Shown here piece by piece: positions 1 to 9,821 of a DNA stretch of 64,000 bases (position 1 is its first letter; every line of letters begins with the position of its first letter). Location of the stretch: contig NZ_CP048812.1 of assembly GCF_010977575.1 (NCBI RefSeq), forward strand, positions 4,650,001 through 4,714,000. Direction: 5' to 3'. The position numbers and the translations under genes are program-made. The stretch is from Halomonas socia (GTDB lineage: Bacteria; Pseudomonadota; Gammaproteobacteria; Pseudomonadales; Halomonadaceae). The notes under the pieces were generated by a model. It did no database searches, was not told the origin of the DNA, and worked only from the letters and a program-made list of their open reading frames with translations.

Positions 1-494
1 CGGAAGGGTTCCCGCGCCAGCGTCGTCCAGCGCAGGTCGCTCTGCAGCGAGAACGGCGGCCGGATACTGACCGCCATGTCGAGTTCGCCGGCATCGACCA
101 GATCCACCAGCTGCATAGAGAGGCCCGGCATTACCCGCGTTCGACAGCCGGGATAGTGGCGATGAAAGCGTGCCAGCACGCTGGGCAGCAGGCCGCGCTG
201 CACCGAGGCGATGGCGCCGATAGAGACCAGCGTTTCGGCGGCCGGGCCAGCGGCGTCGGCGCCCAGGCCGGCGTAGAGCCTGATCAACTCCTGGGCTTGC
301 TGCAGGGTATGGCGCCCGCGGGCAGTGAGCCGCGCGCTGCGTCCGTGGCGCTCGAACAGGGCAACGTCCAGCGCCGCTTCCAGGCGCTTCATCTGGGCGC
401 TCACCGCGGCCTGGGTCAGGCCGATGCGCTCGCCGGCAGCGGCAAAGGTGCCGGCCTCGGCCACGGCGATAAAGGTCTGCAGCTCACGAAGCAT
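1..494 (-). CDS. LysR-family transcriptional regulator, N-terminal part (cut by window edge)
   Basis: The gene runs leftward out of the window, so only about 164 N-terminal residues are visible. Residues 1-60 form the typical LysR winged helix-turn-helix, opening MLRELQTFIAVAEAGTFAAA and continuing with a GLTQAAVSAQMKRLE recognition region. A linker helix follows, and then the start of the substrate-binding domain (IGAIASVQRGLLP). The ATG at 494 is chosen because an ATG slightly upstream runs directly into a stop. It is divergent from the VOC protein gene at 598, with about 100 bp of AT-rich DNA between, the usual position for a LysR regulator to act on its neighbour. The ligand is unknown. 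Confidence 0.9.
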   Translation of the reverse strand, partial: MLRELQTFIAVAEAGTFAAAGERIGLTQAAVSAQMKRLEAALDVALFERHGRSARLTARGRHTLQQAQELIRLYAGLGADAAGPAAETLVSIGAIASVQRGLLPSVLARFHRHYPGCRTRVMPGLSMQLVDLVDAGELDMAVSIRPPFSLQSDLRWTTLAREPF

Positions 495-597
495 TCATCA
501 ATACTCTTTGTGTTTCTAACAAATATATATTGATTTTATTATGACTTCGCCTCTCCTAGGCTGTGAGCTGATCCATTACACCCAACAGGAGCCGACC

Positions 598-1023
598 ATG
601 AGCCTCTCGCCCTTCCATCTGGCCATCCCCGTTCACGACCTGCCCGCCGCCCGCGCCTTCTACGGCGAGGTCTTCGGCCTGGCCGAGGGCCGCTCCAGCG
701 AGCAGTGGGTCGACTTCGATTTCTACGGCCACCAGCTGGTGATCCACGAGCACCCCAAGACCTCCACCCAGGAGAGCGCCCACACCAATCCCGTCGACGG
801 CCACGACGTACCGGTGCCGCACTTCGGCATCATCCTCGAGTGGGAGCAGTGGGAGGCCCTCGCCGAGCGCCTGCGCGGTCGCGACACCCCGTTCGTGATC
901 GAGCCCTATGTGCGCTTCAAGGGCGAGGTCGGTGAGCAGGCCACCATGTTCCTGCTCGACCCCTGCGGCAACGCCCTGGAGTTCAAGGCGTTCAAGGACA
1001 TGAGCCAGCTGTTCGCCAAATAA
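598..1023 (+). CDS. VOC family (glyoxalase/dioxygenase superfamily) protein
   Basis: This is a 141-residue small metal-dependent protein of the vicinal oxygen chelate superfamily. It opens with the family pattern PFHLAIPVHDLPAARAFY, with the first metal-ligand His near residue 6. It ends with FLLDPCGNALEFKAF, which carries the C-terminal Glu ligand. The start at 598 is preferred over an in-frame ATG at 541 because an AGGAG lies at 587-591 and homology to the fold begins only here. It lies divergent from a LysR regulator and convergent with an AraC regulator. The substrate cannot be read from the sequence; relatives include dioxygenases, glyoxalases and resistance proteins. Confidence 0.85.
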   Translation: MSLSPFHLAIPVHDLPAARAFYGEVFGLAEGRSSEQWVDFDFYGHQLVIHEHPKTSTQESAHTNPVDGHDVPVPHFGIILEWEQWEALAERLRGRDTPFVIEPYVRFKGEVGEQATMFLLDPCGNALEFKAFKDMSQLFAK

Positions 1024-1032
1024 GCCGCGCCG

Positions 1033-1935
1033 TCACGACACCTGCAGCGCACGCTCCTCGCGGCGGTGCTGCAGCGGCGAGGCGCCGAAGTAGCGTTTGT
1101 AGTCGCGGCTGAACTGCGACACGCTGCGATAGCCCACCGCCGCCGCGGCCCGATTGACGTTGCGGACGTCCTGCATCAGCAGCTGCTGCGCCTTGATCAG
1201 GCGCAGCCGTTTGACGTATTGCAGCGGCGATGAGTGGACGATCTGCTTGAAGTGCTGGTGAAACGTCGACAGGCTCATGTTGGCCTGACGGGCCATCTCC
1301 TCCACCGAGATATCCTCGGCGTAGTGCACCTGCAGCCGCGTCAGCACCTGCACGATCCGCGCATAGTGGCCCTGATGCAGCACCAGGGCGCGCAGCGCCG
1401 GCCCCTGCTCGCCCTTGAGCGCCTCGAACACCACCTCGCGCACCCGCGCCTCGCCCATCGCTGCCGCCGCACCCGGCTCGTGCAAGCTCTCCAGCAGACG
1501 CACCACGGCGCCGTGCATGCCCGCCGCCATCGGCACCGAGGCCATCGGCACCGGATCCGCCGCGGTAGCATCGACCAGTGACTCGCCCATCGCCGTTACC
1601 AGCTCGCCAAGCAGCCCCGGCTCCAGACGCACCGACACCCCCAGCAGCGGCGCCTCGGCGCTGGCCAGCGTCAGGCACTCGAAGGGCAGCGGCAGGGTCT
1701 GGACCAGATAGTGGCCGGGGCCGTAGTGGATCTCCCGCGCGCCGAGATAGCCGACCTTGTGGCCCTGGGCGACGATGATCAGGCTCGGGTCGTAGATCAA
1801 TGGCGCCGGCCCGTGGGCGCGATGCATGGCCATCAGCGACACGCCGGGCAGCGGCGTCGCGGTGTAGCCGTCGCTCTCGATCAGTGGCGCCAGCAGGTCG
1901 ACCAGTGGGTCGGGCAGCGTCGATGATGGCGGCAT
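1033..1935 (-). CDS. AraC-family regulator with AraC_N domain (YqhC-like)
   Basis: A 300-residue regulator. Its N-terminal part (about residues 20-180) resembles the AraC_N cupin-like domain. A C-terminal double helix-turn-helix occupies about residues 205-290, with DISVEEMARQANMSLSTFH in the first helix pair and VGYRSVSQFSRDYKRYFG in the second. The start at 1935 has GAGGAG upstream at proper spacing; the reading frame stays open further upstream but lacks homology. The gene is divergent from the alcohol dehydrogenase at 2125 with 189 bp between. E. coli YqhC, of this family, activates the adjacent aldehyde reductase gene yqhD in response to aldehydes, so control of the neighbouring dehydrogenase is a reasonable inference. 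Confidence 0.9.
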   Translation of the reverse strand: MPPSSTLPDPLVDLLAPLIESDGYTATPLPGVSLMAMHRAHGPAPLIYDPSLIIVAQGHKVGYLGAREIHYGPGHYLVQTLPLPFECLTLASAEAPLLGVSVRLEPGLLGELVTAMGESLVDATAADPVPMASVPMAAGMHGAVVRLLESLHEPGAAAAMGEARVREVVFEALKGEQGPALRALVLHQGHYARIVQVLTRLQVHYAEDISVEEMARQANMSLSTFHQHFKQIVHSSPLQYVKRLRLIKAQQLLMQDVRNVNRAAAAVGYRSVSQFSRDYKRYFGASPLQHRREERALQVS

Positions 1936-2124
1936 GACAAGCTCCTCGTAGCAGCAGTACCAGCGAATTATGCCGATTTTTGACGCCTGGTGGGCCCCCA
2001 AAGCCAGGCTTCTGGAGAAACAAGCAAAAATCCCGGAGAAACGGCGGTCGTAACAGCGCCCTCGTCGGCCAATAATGCCTGCATGGCCTCGCCACGAGGC
2101 TAACCGAACGAGAGGAGATGTCTC

Positions 2125-3189
2125 ATGACTCAGACCCACGCCTATGCCGCTTACGCCGGCGACCAGCCGCTCGCCCCCTTCACCTTCGAGCGCCGCGCCC
2201 CGCGTCCCGACGACGTGGCCATCGAGATCCTCTACTGCGGCGTCTGTCACAGCGACCTGCACTTCGCCCGCAACGACTGGGGCATGACCACCTTCCCCCT
2301 CGTGCCCGGCCACGAGATCGTCGGCCGCGTCACCGCGGTGGGCAACGCGGTGACGCAATTCAAGGCCGGCGACCTGGTCGGAGTGGGCTGCATGGTCGAC
2401 TCCTGCCACCACTGCCAGGCCTGCGAGGACGGCGTCGAACAGTTCTGCCTCAACGGCTTCACCATGACCTACGGCAGCGAAGACCGCCAGGACGGCACCC
2501 TCACCCAGGGCGGCTACTCCGACAGCATCGTGGTCAGCGAGCACTTCGTGCTGCGCATGCCCGAGGGGCTCGACCCGGCCGCCGCGGCCCCCATCCTGTG
2601 CGCCGGCATCACCACCTATTCACCGCTACGCAAGCACGGCGTCGGCACCGGCCACAAGATCGGCGTGATCGGCATGGGTGGCCTCGGCCATATGGGCGTC
2701 AAGCTGGCCAAGGCGCTGGGCGCCGAGGTCACGGTATTCACCCGCTCCGAGGCCAAGGTCGCGGAAGCCAAGCGCAACGGTGCCGACCACGTGGTGGTCT
2801 CCGGCGACCCGGCGCAGATGGAGGCCGTGGCCGAGACCTTCGACTTCATGCTCGACACCGTACCGGTGCAGCACGACCTCAATCCCTACCTGGCGGCGCT
2901 CAAGTACGACGGCACGCACATCCTGGTAGGGCTGCTCGACCCCATCGAGCCCGCCATCGAGGGCTTCAACCTGGTGTTCAAGCGCCGCGTGCTGGCCGGC
3001 TCACTGATCGGCGGCATCGCCGAGACCCAGGAGCTGCTCGACTTCTGCGCCGAACACGGCATCACCTGCGATATCGAGATGCTCGATATCCACAATATCA
3101 ACGCGGCCTACGAGCGCATGGAGAAGGGCGACGTGCGCTACCGCTTCGTCATCGATATGGCCACCCTGAAGGCTGACCAAGCTACCTGA
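2125..3189 (+). CDS. Zinc-dependent NAD(P) alcohol dehydrogenase, YahK/CAD type
   Basis: A 354-residue medium-chain dehydrogenase that interconverts aldehydes and alcohols. Catalytic zinc ligands are visible at Cys41 (GVCHSDLH) and His63-Glu64 (PGHE). Structural zinc ligands are Cys94, Cys97, Cys100 and Cys108. The nucleotide-binding Rossmann motif is GMGGLGHMGVKLAKALG. Overall pattern and length match the YahK/cinnamyl-alcohol group, which is usually NADPH-dependent aldehyde reductase. AGGAG at 2113-2117 fixes the start. The divergent AraC regulator probably controls it. A stem-loop at 3200-3227 follows the stop. Confidence 0.93.
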   Translation: MTQTHAYAAYAGDQPLAPFTFERRAPRPDDVAIEILYCGVCHSDLHFARNDWGMTTFPLVPGHEIVGRVTAVGNAVTQFKAGDLVGVGCMVDSCHHCQACEDGVEQFCLNGFTMTYGSEDRQDGTLTQGGYSDSIVVSEHFVLRMPEGLDPAAAAPILCAGITTYSPLRKHGVGTGHKIGVIGMGGLGHMGVKLAKALGAEVTVFTRSEAKVAEAKRNGADHVVVSGDPAQMEAVAETFDFMLDTVPVQHDLNPYLAALKYDGTHILVGLLDPIEPAIEGFNLVFKRRVLAGSLIGGIAETQELLDFCAEHGITCDIEMLDIHNINAAYERMEKGDVRYRFVIDMATLKADQAT

Positions 3190-3199
3190 ACGGGCCAAG

Positions 3200-3227
3200 C
3201 GATGCCCGGCAATGAGCGCGGGCATCG
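3200..3227 (+). terminator. Stem-loop after alcohol dehydrogenase
   Basis: Nine-base perfect inverted repeat CGATGCCCG / CGGGCATCG with a 10-base loop, starting 11 bases after the dehydrogenase stop. There is no T-run after it, so it may terminate weakly or only stabilise the 3' end. Confidence 0.5.
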
Positions 3228-3295
3228 ACTACCCTAGCCAGGACATGCGCATTAGCGCAGACCCACACAATAACGACGCTGTAAGGAGATAGCGC

Positions 3296-3763
3296 ATGAT
3301 CACCCTGACGATCAACGGTCAGCAGCACGAGCTCGACGTGCCCGACCAGATGCCCCTGCTGTGGGCGCTGCGCGATGTGGCGCGGCTCACCGGCACCAAG
3401 TTCGGTTGCGGCATCGCCCAGTGCGGTGCCTGCACCGTGCATCTCGATGGCGAAGCGGTGCGCGCCTGCGTCACGCCGGTGTCCCAGGCCCAGGACCGCG
3501 ATATAACCACTATCGAAGGCATCGCCAATGACGCCGTCGGCAGCCGCGTGCAGCGCGCCTGGCTGGAGCTCGGCGTCGCCCAGTGCGGCTACTGCCAGAG
3601 TGGCCAGATCATGGGTGCCACGGCCCTGCTCAAGCAGACCGCCAGCCCTAGCGATGAACAGATCGTCGAGGCCATGGACGGCAACCTGTGCCGCTGCGGG
3701 ACCTACTCGCGCATCCGTCAGGCGATTCATCGCGCCGCCGAGCACGGGGAGCAGCAGGCATGA
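3296..3763 (+). CDS. Molybdenum hydroxylase small subunit, 2Fe-2S protein (IorA-like)
   Basis: A 155-residue electron-transfer subunit of an aldehyde oxidase/isoquinoline 1-oxidoreductase type enzyme. The plant-type 2Fe-2S centre uses Cys38, Cys43, Cys46 and Cys58 ([15 protein letters not shown]). The helical second centre uses Cys97, Cys100, Cys132 and Cys134 (CGYCQSGQ and LCRCGTY). All eight Cys are present and length is normal. The start has TAAGGAGA upstream. The stop overlaps the next ATG in an ATGA, so the two subunits are translationally coupled. The substrate is not readable; relatives act on N-heterocycles or aldehydes. Confidence 0.93.
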   Translation: MITLTINGQQHELDVPDQMPLLWALRDVARLTGTKFGCGIAQCGACTVHLDGEAVRACVTPVSQAQDRDITTIEGIANDAVGSRVQRAWLELGVAQCGYCQSGQIMGATALLKQTASPSDEQIVEAMDGNLCRCGTYSRIRQAIHRAAEHGEQQA

Positions 3764-6078
3764 CGACCCACGACAACACACTGCTACTGGCCAACGTCAG
3801 CCGTCGCCACTTCCTCAAGGGCCTGGCCGCCGGCGGTGCCCTGGTCATCGCCGCCCGCTGGGCGCCGCTAAGCGCCGACGAGCAGACGAGCTATGGCGCC
3901 GAGGCCATGCCCCACGGCTGGGTCGACGACCCCAACGTGTTCATCCGGATCGACGAGGACGGCACGGTGACCGTGGTCAATCACCGCGCCGAGATGGGAC
4001 AAGGCATCCGCACCAGCCTGGTGATGGTCGCCGCCGATGAGCTCGGCGCCGACTGGCAGCGCGTGCGGGTCGAACAGGCGCCGGGCGACGAACAGACCTA
4101 CGGCAACCAGAACACCGACGGTTCGCGCAGCATGCGCCACTGGTTCGACCCCATGCGCCGCGCCGCTGCCGCAGCCCGCAGCATGCTCGAACAGGCCGCC
4201 GCCGAGCAGTGGCAGGTGCCTATCGAGGAGTGCCAGGCTGGCGTGCATGTGGTCGCTCATGCGCCCAGCGGCCGCGAGCTCGGCTTCGGCGAGTTGGCCG
4301 CCGCGGCCAGCCAGCTGCCGGTGCCCGAGCGCGACACCCTGACCCTCAAGTCGCGGGACGCGTGGCGCTATATCGGCCGCGACAACGTCCGCGACGACGC
4401 GCCGCTGGCCATCGACGGCGAGGATATCGTCACCGGCCGCGCCCACTACGGCGCCGACGTTCACCTCGACGGCATGCGCTATGCGGTAATCGCCCGGCCG
4501 CCGGTCTACGGCGCACGGCTTGCCGGCGTCGACGACTCGGCGGCACTGGACGTTCCAGGTGTGGTGCGCGTGATCGAGGTGCCGGGAACCGGGCAACCGG
4601 GCGGCTTCGCCCCGCTGGGCGGGGTGGCGGTGATCGCCGAGAACACCTGGGCGGCGATCCAGGGGCGCGATGCGCTCGAGATCGAGTGGGACCTGGACGC
4701 CGCCGGCGACAACGCCGACTACAGCAGCCCTGCCTACCGCGAGGCGTTGGAGCAGGCCGCCACCGCAGCCGGCCGCGTGATTCGCGAACGCGGCGATGTC
4801 GACGCCGCCCTGGACGACGCCGAGCAGCGCCTCGAGGCGACCTACTATATGCCGCACATGGCTCATGCCCCCATCGAGCCGCCAGTGGCGCTGGCCCGGC
4901 TGGTCGACGGCAAGGCCGAGGTGTGGGCGCCGGTGCAGCATCCCCAGGCCGCCCGGGAGGGCGTCGCCGAGCAGCTCGGCATCCCACTCGAGGACGTCAT
5001 CATCAACGTGACCCTGCTGGGCGGCGGCTTCGGTCGCAAGTCCAAGCCCGACTTCGTGCTCGAGGCCAGCTACCTCAGCCAGGCACTGGACGGCCGCCCA
5101 GTCCGCGTACAGTGGACCCGCGAAGACGACCTTCACCACGCCTATTTCCACGCCGTCTCGGTGGATCGCCTGGAGGCCGGCCTCGACGACGGGGGCCAAG
5201 CGCTGGGCTGGCGCCACCGCACCCTCTCGCCGAGCATCGCCTCGCTGTTCGCCCCCGACCCGGAGCACAAGCAGGACTTCGAGCTCGGCATGGGTTTCAC
5301 CACAGTGCCCTTCGATATTCCCGCCATGCGCCTCGAGAACCCCGACGCCTCGGCGCATGTGCGCATCGGCTGGTTCCGCGCCGTCTACAACCTGCCCCAC
5401 GCCTTCGCCATCCAGAGCTTCGCCGCCGAGATGGCCGATGCCGCGGGCCGCGATCATCGCGACTACCTGCTGGCACTGCTGGGGCCGGCGCGCCAGATCG
5501 ACCCGCGCGACGTCAACGACACCTGGAACTACGGCGAAGACCCGCAGCGCTACCCCATCGATATCGGCCGCCTGCGCGGGGTGATCGAGCGCGCCACCGA
5601 GGCCGCCGAGTGGCAGCGCGAGCGCCCCGCGGGTCGTGGCCTGGGGCTGGCGGTGCACCATAGCTTCGCCTCCTATGCCGCGGTAGTATTCGACGTAGAG
5701 GTCAACGATGACGGTGACGTGACGATTCACAGCGCCGATATCGCCTTCGACTGCGGCCCGCAGGTCAATCCGGACCGCATTCGCTCACAGATGGAAGGCT
5801 CCTGTGTGATGGGCATCGGCATCGCCCTGCACAGCGAGATCAGCGCCAACCAGGGGCGCATCGAACAGGACAACTTCCACCAGTTCCAGATTCCGCGCCT
5901 CTCGCACACTCCCCAGGAGATTCGCGTGCACCTGATCAACGATGACCCCGAGATACCGCTGGGCGGCGTAGGTGAACCGGGCCTGCCACCGGTGGCACCG
6001 GCGCTGTGCAATGCGATCTTCGCCGCCACCGGCAAGCGCATCCGCCGCCTGCCGGTCGGCGATCAGTTGGCGGGGTGA
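3760..6078 (+). CDS. Molybdenum hydroxylase large subunit, Tat-exported (IorB-like)
   Basis: A 772-residue molybdopterin-binding catalytic subunit of the xanthine oxidase superfamily, in the isoquinoline 1-oxidoreductase beta/aldehyde dehydrogenase group. A twin-arginine signal is visible near residues 14-40 ([19 protein letters not shown]), so the folded complex is likely exported to the periplasm. Cofactor-binding motifs include the [16 protein letters not shown] loop, and the conserved [16 protein letters not shown] carries the catalytic Glu. The start overlaps the stop of the small subunit. The next gene encodes an XdhC-like maturation factor. No separate FAD subunit is encoded, so electrons probably go to a cytochrome or another periplasmic acceptor. 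Confidence 0.92.
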   Translation: MTTHDNTLLLANVSRRHFLKGLAAGGALVIAARWAPLSADEQTSYGAEAMPHGWVDDPNVFIRIDEDGTVTVVNHRAEMGQGIRTSLVMVAADELGADWQRVRVEQAPGDEQTYGNQNTDGSRSMRHWFDPMRRAAAAARSMLEQAAAEQWQVPIEECQAGVHVVAHAPSGRELGFGELAAAASQLPVPERDTLTLKSRDAWRYIGRDNVRDDAPLAIDGEDIVTGRAHYGADVHLDGMRYAVIARPPVYGARLAGVDDSAALDVPGVVRVIEVPGTGQPGGFAPLGGVAVIAENTWAAIQGRDALEIEWDLDAAGDNADYSSPAYREALEQAATAAGRVIRERGDVDAALDDAEQRLEATYYMPHMAHAPIEPPVALARLVDGKAEVWAPVQHPQAAREGVAEQLGIPLEDVIINVTLLGGGFGRKSKPDFVLEASYLSQALDGRPVRVQWTREDDLHHAYFHAVSVDRLEAGLDDGGQALGWRHRTLSPSIASLFAPDPEHKQDFELGMGFTTVPFDIPAMRLENPDASAHVRIGWFRAVYNLPHAFAIQSFAAEMADAAGRDHRDYLLALLGPARQIDPRDVNDTWNYGEDPQRYPIDIGRLRGVIERATEAAEWQRERPAGRGLGLAVHHSFASYAAVVFDVEVNDDGDVTIHSADIAFDCGPQVNPDRIRSQMEGSCVMGIGIALHSEISANQGRIEQDNFHQFQIPRLSHTPQEIRVHLINDDPEIPLGGVGEPGLPPVAPALCNAIFAATGKRIRRLPVGDQLAG

Positions 6079-6080
6079 GC

Positions 6081-7064
6081 ATGCAGCAGCTCGACCTGCA
6101 GGTGATCGAGCGGGCCCTGAGCTGGGCCCGCGACGGCGAGGCGGTGTGGCTGTGCACGGTCCTCGGCACCTACGGCTCTGCGCCACGAGCCCCGGGGGCA
6201 CTGCTCGCGGTGTGCGGTGATGGCCGGCATATCGGCTCGCTGTCCGGGGGTTGCGTCGAGGAGGACTTCCTCGAACGCCTCCAGCGCGGTGAATTCGACG
6301 CCCCTGTGACCACTTTGCGCTACGGTGGCGACAGCGGCAGCGTCGAGGCCCCCGGCGTCAGCCTGCCGTGTGGCGGTACCCTCGACGTGCTGGTCGAGCG
6401 CCTGCCACCGGACGCCGAGACCGTGGTCCATCTGGAGGTATTCCACGCCACGCTGCTCGGCCAGCGCGGGCTACTGCGCTGCGTCGATCTCGACACCGGG
6501 CGTAGGCACTTCCTGAGCGATGACGGCACCGGGCCGCGGGTGGTGCGCGACCCGCAGCGGCGCACGGTTCAGCTGCGCATCGGCCCCGCGGCGCGCCTGA
6601 TCATCGCCGGCATCTCGCCGGTCGCGGAGGCCTGCGCCCGGTTTGCCCTGGGCCTCGGCTTCGAGGTGATCGTCTGCGATCCCCGCGACGAGCAGCATCG
6701 CGAAATCGCGCTCGACGGCATCGAGCACCAGCGGGTGCTACCGTCGCAGTTCATCGCCTCCGGCGCCTGCCATGCCGCCACCGCCGTCGTCGCCCTGACT
6801 CATGACCCGCGCATCGACGACCTGGCGATGATCGAGGCGGTGCGTACCCCGGCCTTCTATATCGGCGTGATGGGTTCGCGGCGCACGTCCGAAGCGCGCG
6901 CCGAGCGCCTGCGCCGTTCCGGCGGCCTCAGTGTCGAGGAGATTGCGCGGCTGCACATGCCCATCGGCCTCGACCTGGGCAGCAAGGCACCCGCCGAGAT
7001 CGCCCTGGCGGTGATGGCCGATATCCTCCGCGTGCAGCGCGGCAAGGCCCGCGATGAACTATGA
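6081..7064 (+). CDS. XdhC/CoxI family Moco-enzyme maturation protein
   Basis: A 327-residue protein of the XdhC family, which binds molybdenum cofactor, helps its sulfuration and inserts it into xanthine-dehydrogenase-type enzymes. The N-terminal XdhC/CoxI domain has TYGSAPRAPGALLAV and GSLSGGCVEEDF. The C-terminal Rossmann-like domain ends with YIGVMGSRRTSEARAERL. The start lies 2 bp after the large-subunit stop, and the end overlaps the next gene by 11 bp, so this is the third gene of the operon. The expected client is the enzyme encoded just upstream. Confidence 0.9.
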   Translation: MQQLDLQVIERALSWARDGEAVWLCTVLGTYGSAPRAPGALLAVCGDGRHIGSLSGGCVEEDFLERLQRGEFDAPVTTLRYGGDSGSVEAPGVSLPCGGTLDVLVERLPPDAETVVHLEVFHATLLGQRGLLRCVDLDTGRRHFLSDDGTGPRVVRDPQRRTVQLRIGPAARLIIAGISPVAEACARFALGLGFEVIVCDPRDEQHREIALDGIEHQRVLPSQFIASGACHAATAVVALTHDPRIDDLAMIEAVRTPAFYIGVMGSRRTSEARAERLRRSGGLSVEEIARLHMPIGLDLGSKAPAEIALAVMADILRVQRGKARDEL

Positions 7065-7659
7065 GCCACCGCCCTGCGTGGCCATCATCATGGCCGCCGG
7101 CTATTCGCGGCGCTTCGGCGCCCAGGACAAGCGCTGCGCACAGTTGACTGGCGAGCAGACCCTGCTGACCGCGACGCTAGCGCGAGCTCAACAGGCCTTT
7201 GCCCTGCTGCGGGTGGTGCTGCGCGAGGACGACGATCCGCACGCTTTGGGGCTGCCTGCGACCACGCCGATCATTCGCGCCCCCCGCGCCGAGCGCGGCC
7301 TGGGCGCGAGTATCGGCGATGCCATGGCAGCAGTTAGCCGCGACCCTTCACTGGCCAATGTTGCCGCCGCCGTCATTCTGCTCGGTGATATGCCGGCCAT
7401 CTCCCCCGCCACGCTGAGGCGGCTGCAAGGCCACGCCGACGCTTCAACCATCCTGCGCCCCTGCCATGCCGGCCAGCCCGGCCATCCGGTGATCTTCGGG
7501 CGTAGCTTCTGGCCCGAGCTCGAACGCCTGGACGGCGACGCCGGCGGCCAAGCGATAATACGCCGGCACCGCGATCGCTATCGGGAGATCGCCGTCGAGG
7601 ATGGCGGGGTCTGTCGGGATATCGACACCCCTGGCGCCCTTGGGAGCTTTCATGAATAA
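7054..7659 (+). CDS. MobA/MocA-like molybdopterin nucleotidyltransferase
   Basis: A 201-residue NTP transferase with the GT-A-like nucleotide-binding start VAIIMAAGYSRRFGAQDKR (the Lys binds the triphosphate). It also has LLGDMPAISPATL, where the Asp is a metal ligand, and GQPGHPVIFGRSFW. This pattern fits MocA, which attaches CMP to molybdopterin and yields the cytosine dinucleotide cofactor used by xanthine-oxidase-family enzymes. It overlaps the XdhC-like gene by 11 bp and closes the operon, consistent with cofactor supply for the upstream hydroxylase. GMP-specific MobA is less likely from context. Confidence 0.88.
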   Translation: MNYEPPPCVAIIMAAGYSRRFGAQDKRCAQLTGEQTLLTATLARAQQAFALLRVVLREDDDPHALGLPATTPIIRAPRAERGLGASIGDAMAAVSRDPSLANVAAAVILLGDMPAISPATLRRLQGHADASTILRPCHAGQPGHPVIFGRSFWPELERLDGDAGGQAIIRRHRDRYREIAVEDGGVCRDIDTPGALGSFHE

Positions 7660-7689
7660 CCGGACAGGAAGCCTATACGTCAGAACGCT

Positions 7690-8349
7690 CTAATCCTTTG
7701 GAAAGCGCGCCTCGAGTTCAGCAACCTGCTCCGATGTTAGCGCTCGCGGATTCTCCCCGCGCAGCAGCAGGAACAGCTTGGCGGTCTCTTCCAGTTCCTC
7801 GGTGGCATAGACCGCCGCCTCGAGATTCTTGCCGGTCACCACCGGGCCATGGTTTGCCAGCAGCACCGCACTATGCTTACCCGCCAGACCGCGCACTGCG
7901 TCGCCCAGTCCCGGGTCGCCCGGCACATGGTAGGGCACTAGCGGCAAGCGCCCGACACGCATCACATAATAGGCGGTGAGCGGAGGAATACAGTCGCAAG
8001 GGTCGATGCCCGGCAGGCAAGAAACCGCCACCGAGTGCGTGGAGTGCAAATGCACGATGGCGCCGGCGCGCGGCCGCTCGGCGTACATCGCCATGTGCAG
8101 AAAATGTTCCTTGGTAGGCTTGTCGCCGTCCTGCCAGCGCCCATCCGCATCGAGCCGCGAGATTTGCGCCGGGTCGAGCCGCCCCAGGCAAGCATTGGTG
8201 GGTGTCATCAGCCAGCCACCATCCTCGAGACGCACGCTGATGTTGCCACTGGAGCCCATTGTCAGGCCGCGATCGAGCAACGACTGTCCGAGAATCGCGA
8301 CCTGCTCGCGCAGCTGGCTCTCCTGGCCAAGGTAGAGATTATCTCTCAT
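7690..8349 (-). CDS. otnC: 3-oxo-tetronate 4-phosphate decarboxylase, class II aldolase family
   Basis: A 219-residue class II aldolase/adducin-fold enzyme. Metal-binding His residues are seen in IVHLHSTHS and in LLANHGPVV, and a Gly-rich substrate loop GLTMGSSGNISVR lies near the N-terminus. It resembles OtnC (YgbL), which decarboxylates 3-oxo-tetronate 4-phosphate to dihydroxyacetone phosphate. The start overlaps the otnK stop by 4 bp (ATGA), and the two are a known functional pair in L-threonate and D-erythronate breakdown. It is the last gene of the leftward catabolic island. Confidence 0.9.
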   Translation of the reverse strand: MRDNLYLGQESQLREQVAILGQSLLDRGLTMGSSGNISVRLEDGGWLMTPTNACLGRLDPAQISRLDADGRWQDGDKPTKEHFLHMAMYAERPRAGAIVHLHSTHSVAVSCLPGIDPCDCIPPLTAYYVMRVGRLPLVPYHVPGDPGLGDAVRGLAGKHSAVLLANHGPVVTGKNLEAAVYATEELEETAKLFLLLRGENPRALTSEQVAELEARFPKD

Positions 8350-9647
8350 GGGCGCTCGCCACCTGCCAGCTCGTCCAGCACGCTGAAGGCGCGGGTGAAG
8401 AAGTCCTCGCCGCCGAAGTTGCCTGACTTGAGGGCCAATGACAGAGGCGCTTTTCCTTCGCGGGGAGCCTGTGTCCAGGGCACCCCAGGGTCTATCTGGC
8501 CACCAATACGCAGCTGGCGTATGCCCAGCGCCGAGACTACCGCTCCCGAACTCTCTCCGCCGGCCACTACTAGGCGACCGACACCCTCATCGACCAGTTG
8601 TTTAGCCAGCCGGCCCAAGGCCTGCTCTACCAGCTCTCCGGCCTGCGCCACCCCCAGGGCTGCCTGGGCAGCTTGGACTCGCTCAGGATCAGCCGAGGCG
8701 TAGACCAACACCGGGCCACCTTGGGCAAGTTCCTGGCGAGCAAAGTCTAGGGCAGCCTCGAGATGTCCCGCGCGCTCGGCGAGTGAGAGAGGGTCCAGAG
8801 CGAAGCCTGGGTAATGCTCAAGAAAGCACGACACCTGCCTCAAAGTCGCCCGCGAACAGCTACCCGAAAGCACCAACGCGCTACCCGTCGGCGGGGAAAG
8901 ACGCCCTGGCTCGGCCACCTCGGCTAACCAGCCGCGTCGACGATACTGCTCGGGTAATGCCTGTCCCAACCCGGACCCGCCGGTCACCAGTGGATGCTCC
9001 ACCACTGCTTCGGCCAGAACATCCAGGTCGCTCTCATCAAGGGTGTCGCAAATCACATGACGAACCCCTGCTTCAGCTTGAGAGGCCAGGTGCCGCCGAA
9101 CCGCGTCACCGCCCTGGGATATCAGGGAATGGGCTACCAACCCGACCGAGTGAGGTGTCTGGCGGCCAAGCACTCTAACCAGATCAGGATCTTTCATAGG
9201 CGTGAGCGGATGGTTCTGCATCCCACTCTCATTCAATAGCCGATCCATGACGAACAGGTGACCCTGATAGACGGTACGGCCGTTAGCAGGAAAGGCGGGT
9301 ACCATCACTGTTTGATCGCTGCCAATGCGCTTCAGCAAAGCGTCGGCGACCGGGCCAATATTTCCTTCATCGGTTGAATCAAACGTCGAGCAGTACTTGA
9401 AAAACACTTGGCAAGCGCCCTGCTTGATCAACCAGTCGATGGAAGCCAGAGACTCCTCAACGGCTTGATCCACCGGGCGGGTGCGCGACTTCAGTGCGAC
9501 CACGACGGCATCAGCATCACCGATGTTGATGCTCCCCCCAGGCACACCAATCAATTGCACACAACGCATGCCCGCCCTTACCAGATTATTGGCGAGGTCT
9601 GTCGCACCCGTAAAATCATCCGCAACCGCTCCGAGAGTAATACTCAT
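8346..9647 (-). CDS. otnK: 3-oxo-tetronate kinase, four-carbon acid sugar kinase family
   Basis: A 433-residue kinase of the DUF1537 family. The N-terminal domain has LGAVADDFTGATDLAN and the signature FKYCSTFDSTDEGNIGP typical of OtnK/YgbK. The C-terminal nucleotide-binding domain has RLVVAGGESSGAVVSALG. OtnK phosphorylates 2-dehydro tetronates at O4 before decarboxylation by OtnC. The ATG at 9647 is preferred over one two codons upstream because GGAG at 9655-9658 sits 7 bases before it but only 1 base before the upstream ATG. The 174 bp in front are AT-rich and may carry its promoter. Confidence 0.92.
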   Translation of the reverse strand: MSITLGAVADDFTGATDLANNLVRAGMRCVQLIGVPGGSINIGDADAVVVALKSRTRPVDQAVEESLASIDWLIKQGACQVFFKYCSTFDSTDEGNIGPVADALLKRIGSDQTVMVPAFPANGRTVYQGHLFVMDRLLNESGMQNHPLTPMKDPDLVRVLGRQTPHSVGLVAHSLISQGGDAVRRHLASQAEAGVRHVICDTLDESDLDVLAEAVVEHPLVTGGSGLGQALPEQYRRRGWLAEVAEPGRLSPPTGSALVLSGSCSRATLRQVSCFLEHYPGFALDPLSLAERAGHLEAALDFARQELAQGGPVLVYASADPERVQAAQAALGVAQAGELVEQALGRLAKQLVDEGVGRLVVAGGESSGAVVSALGIRQLRIGGQIDPGVPWTQAPREGKAPLSLALKSGNFGGEDFFTRAFSVLDELAGGERP

Positions 9648-9821
9648 GGCCATTCTCCATGGACTATTATTGGCAAGTTAATTTATGAAGCGCATTTCAA
9701 CAGGATCCATAAAACCAACGCGAGCGCTTCATTCACGCACGTCAACAAGGCACTCATGTGCCACGATATTCAAACAAGGATAAGACAAAAGCCATTCATA
9801 AGTTATAGAAAAGAATATAAA

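Noticed and set aside
3868-5730. 620-codon frame antisense to the molybdenum hydroxylase
   Set aside because: No recognisable family; mirrors codon bias of a strongly conserved gene on the plus strand.
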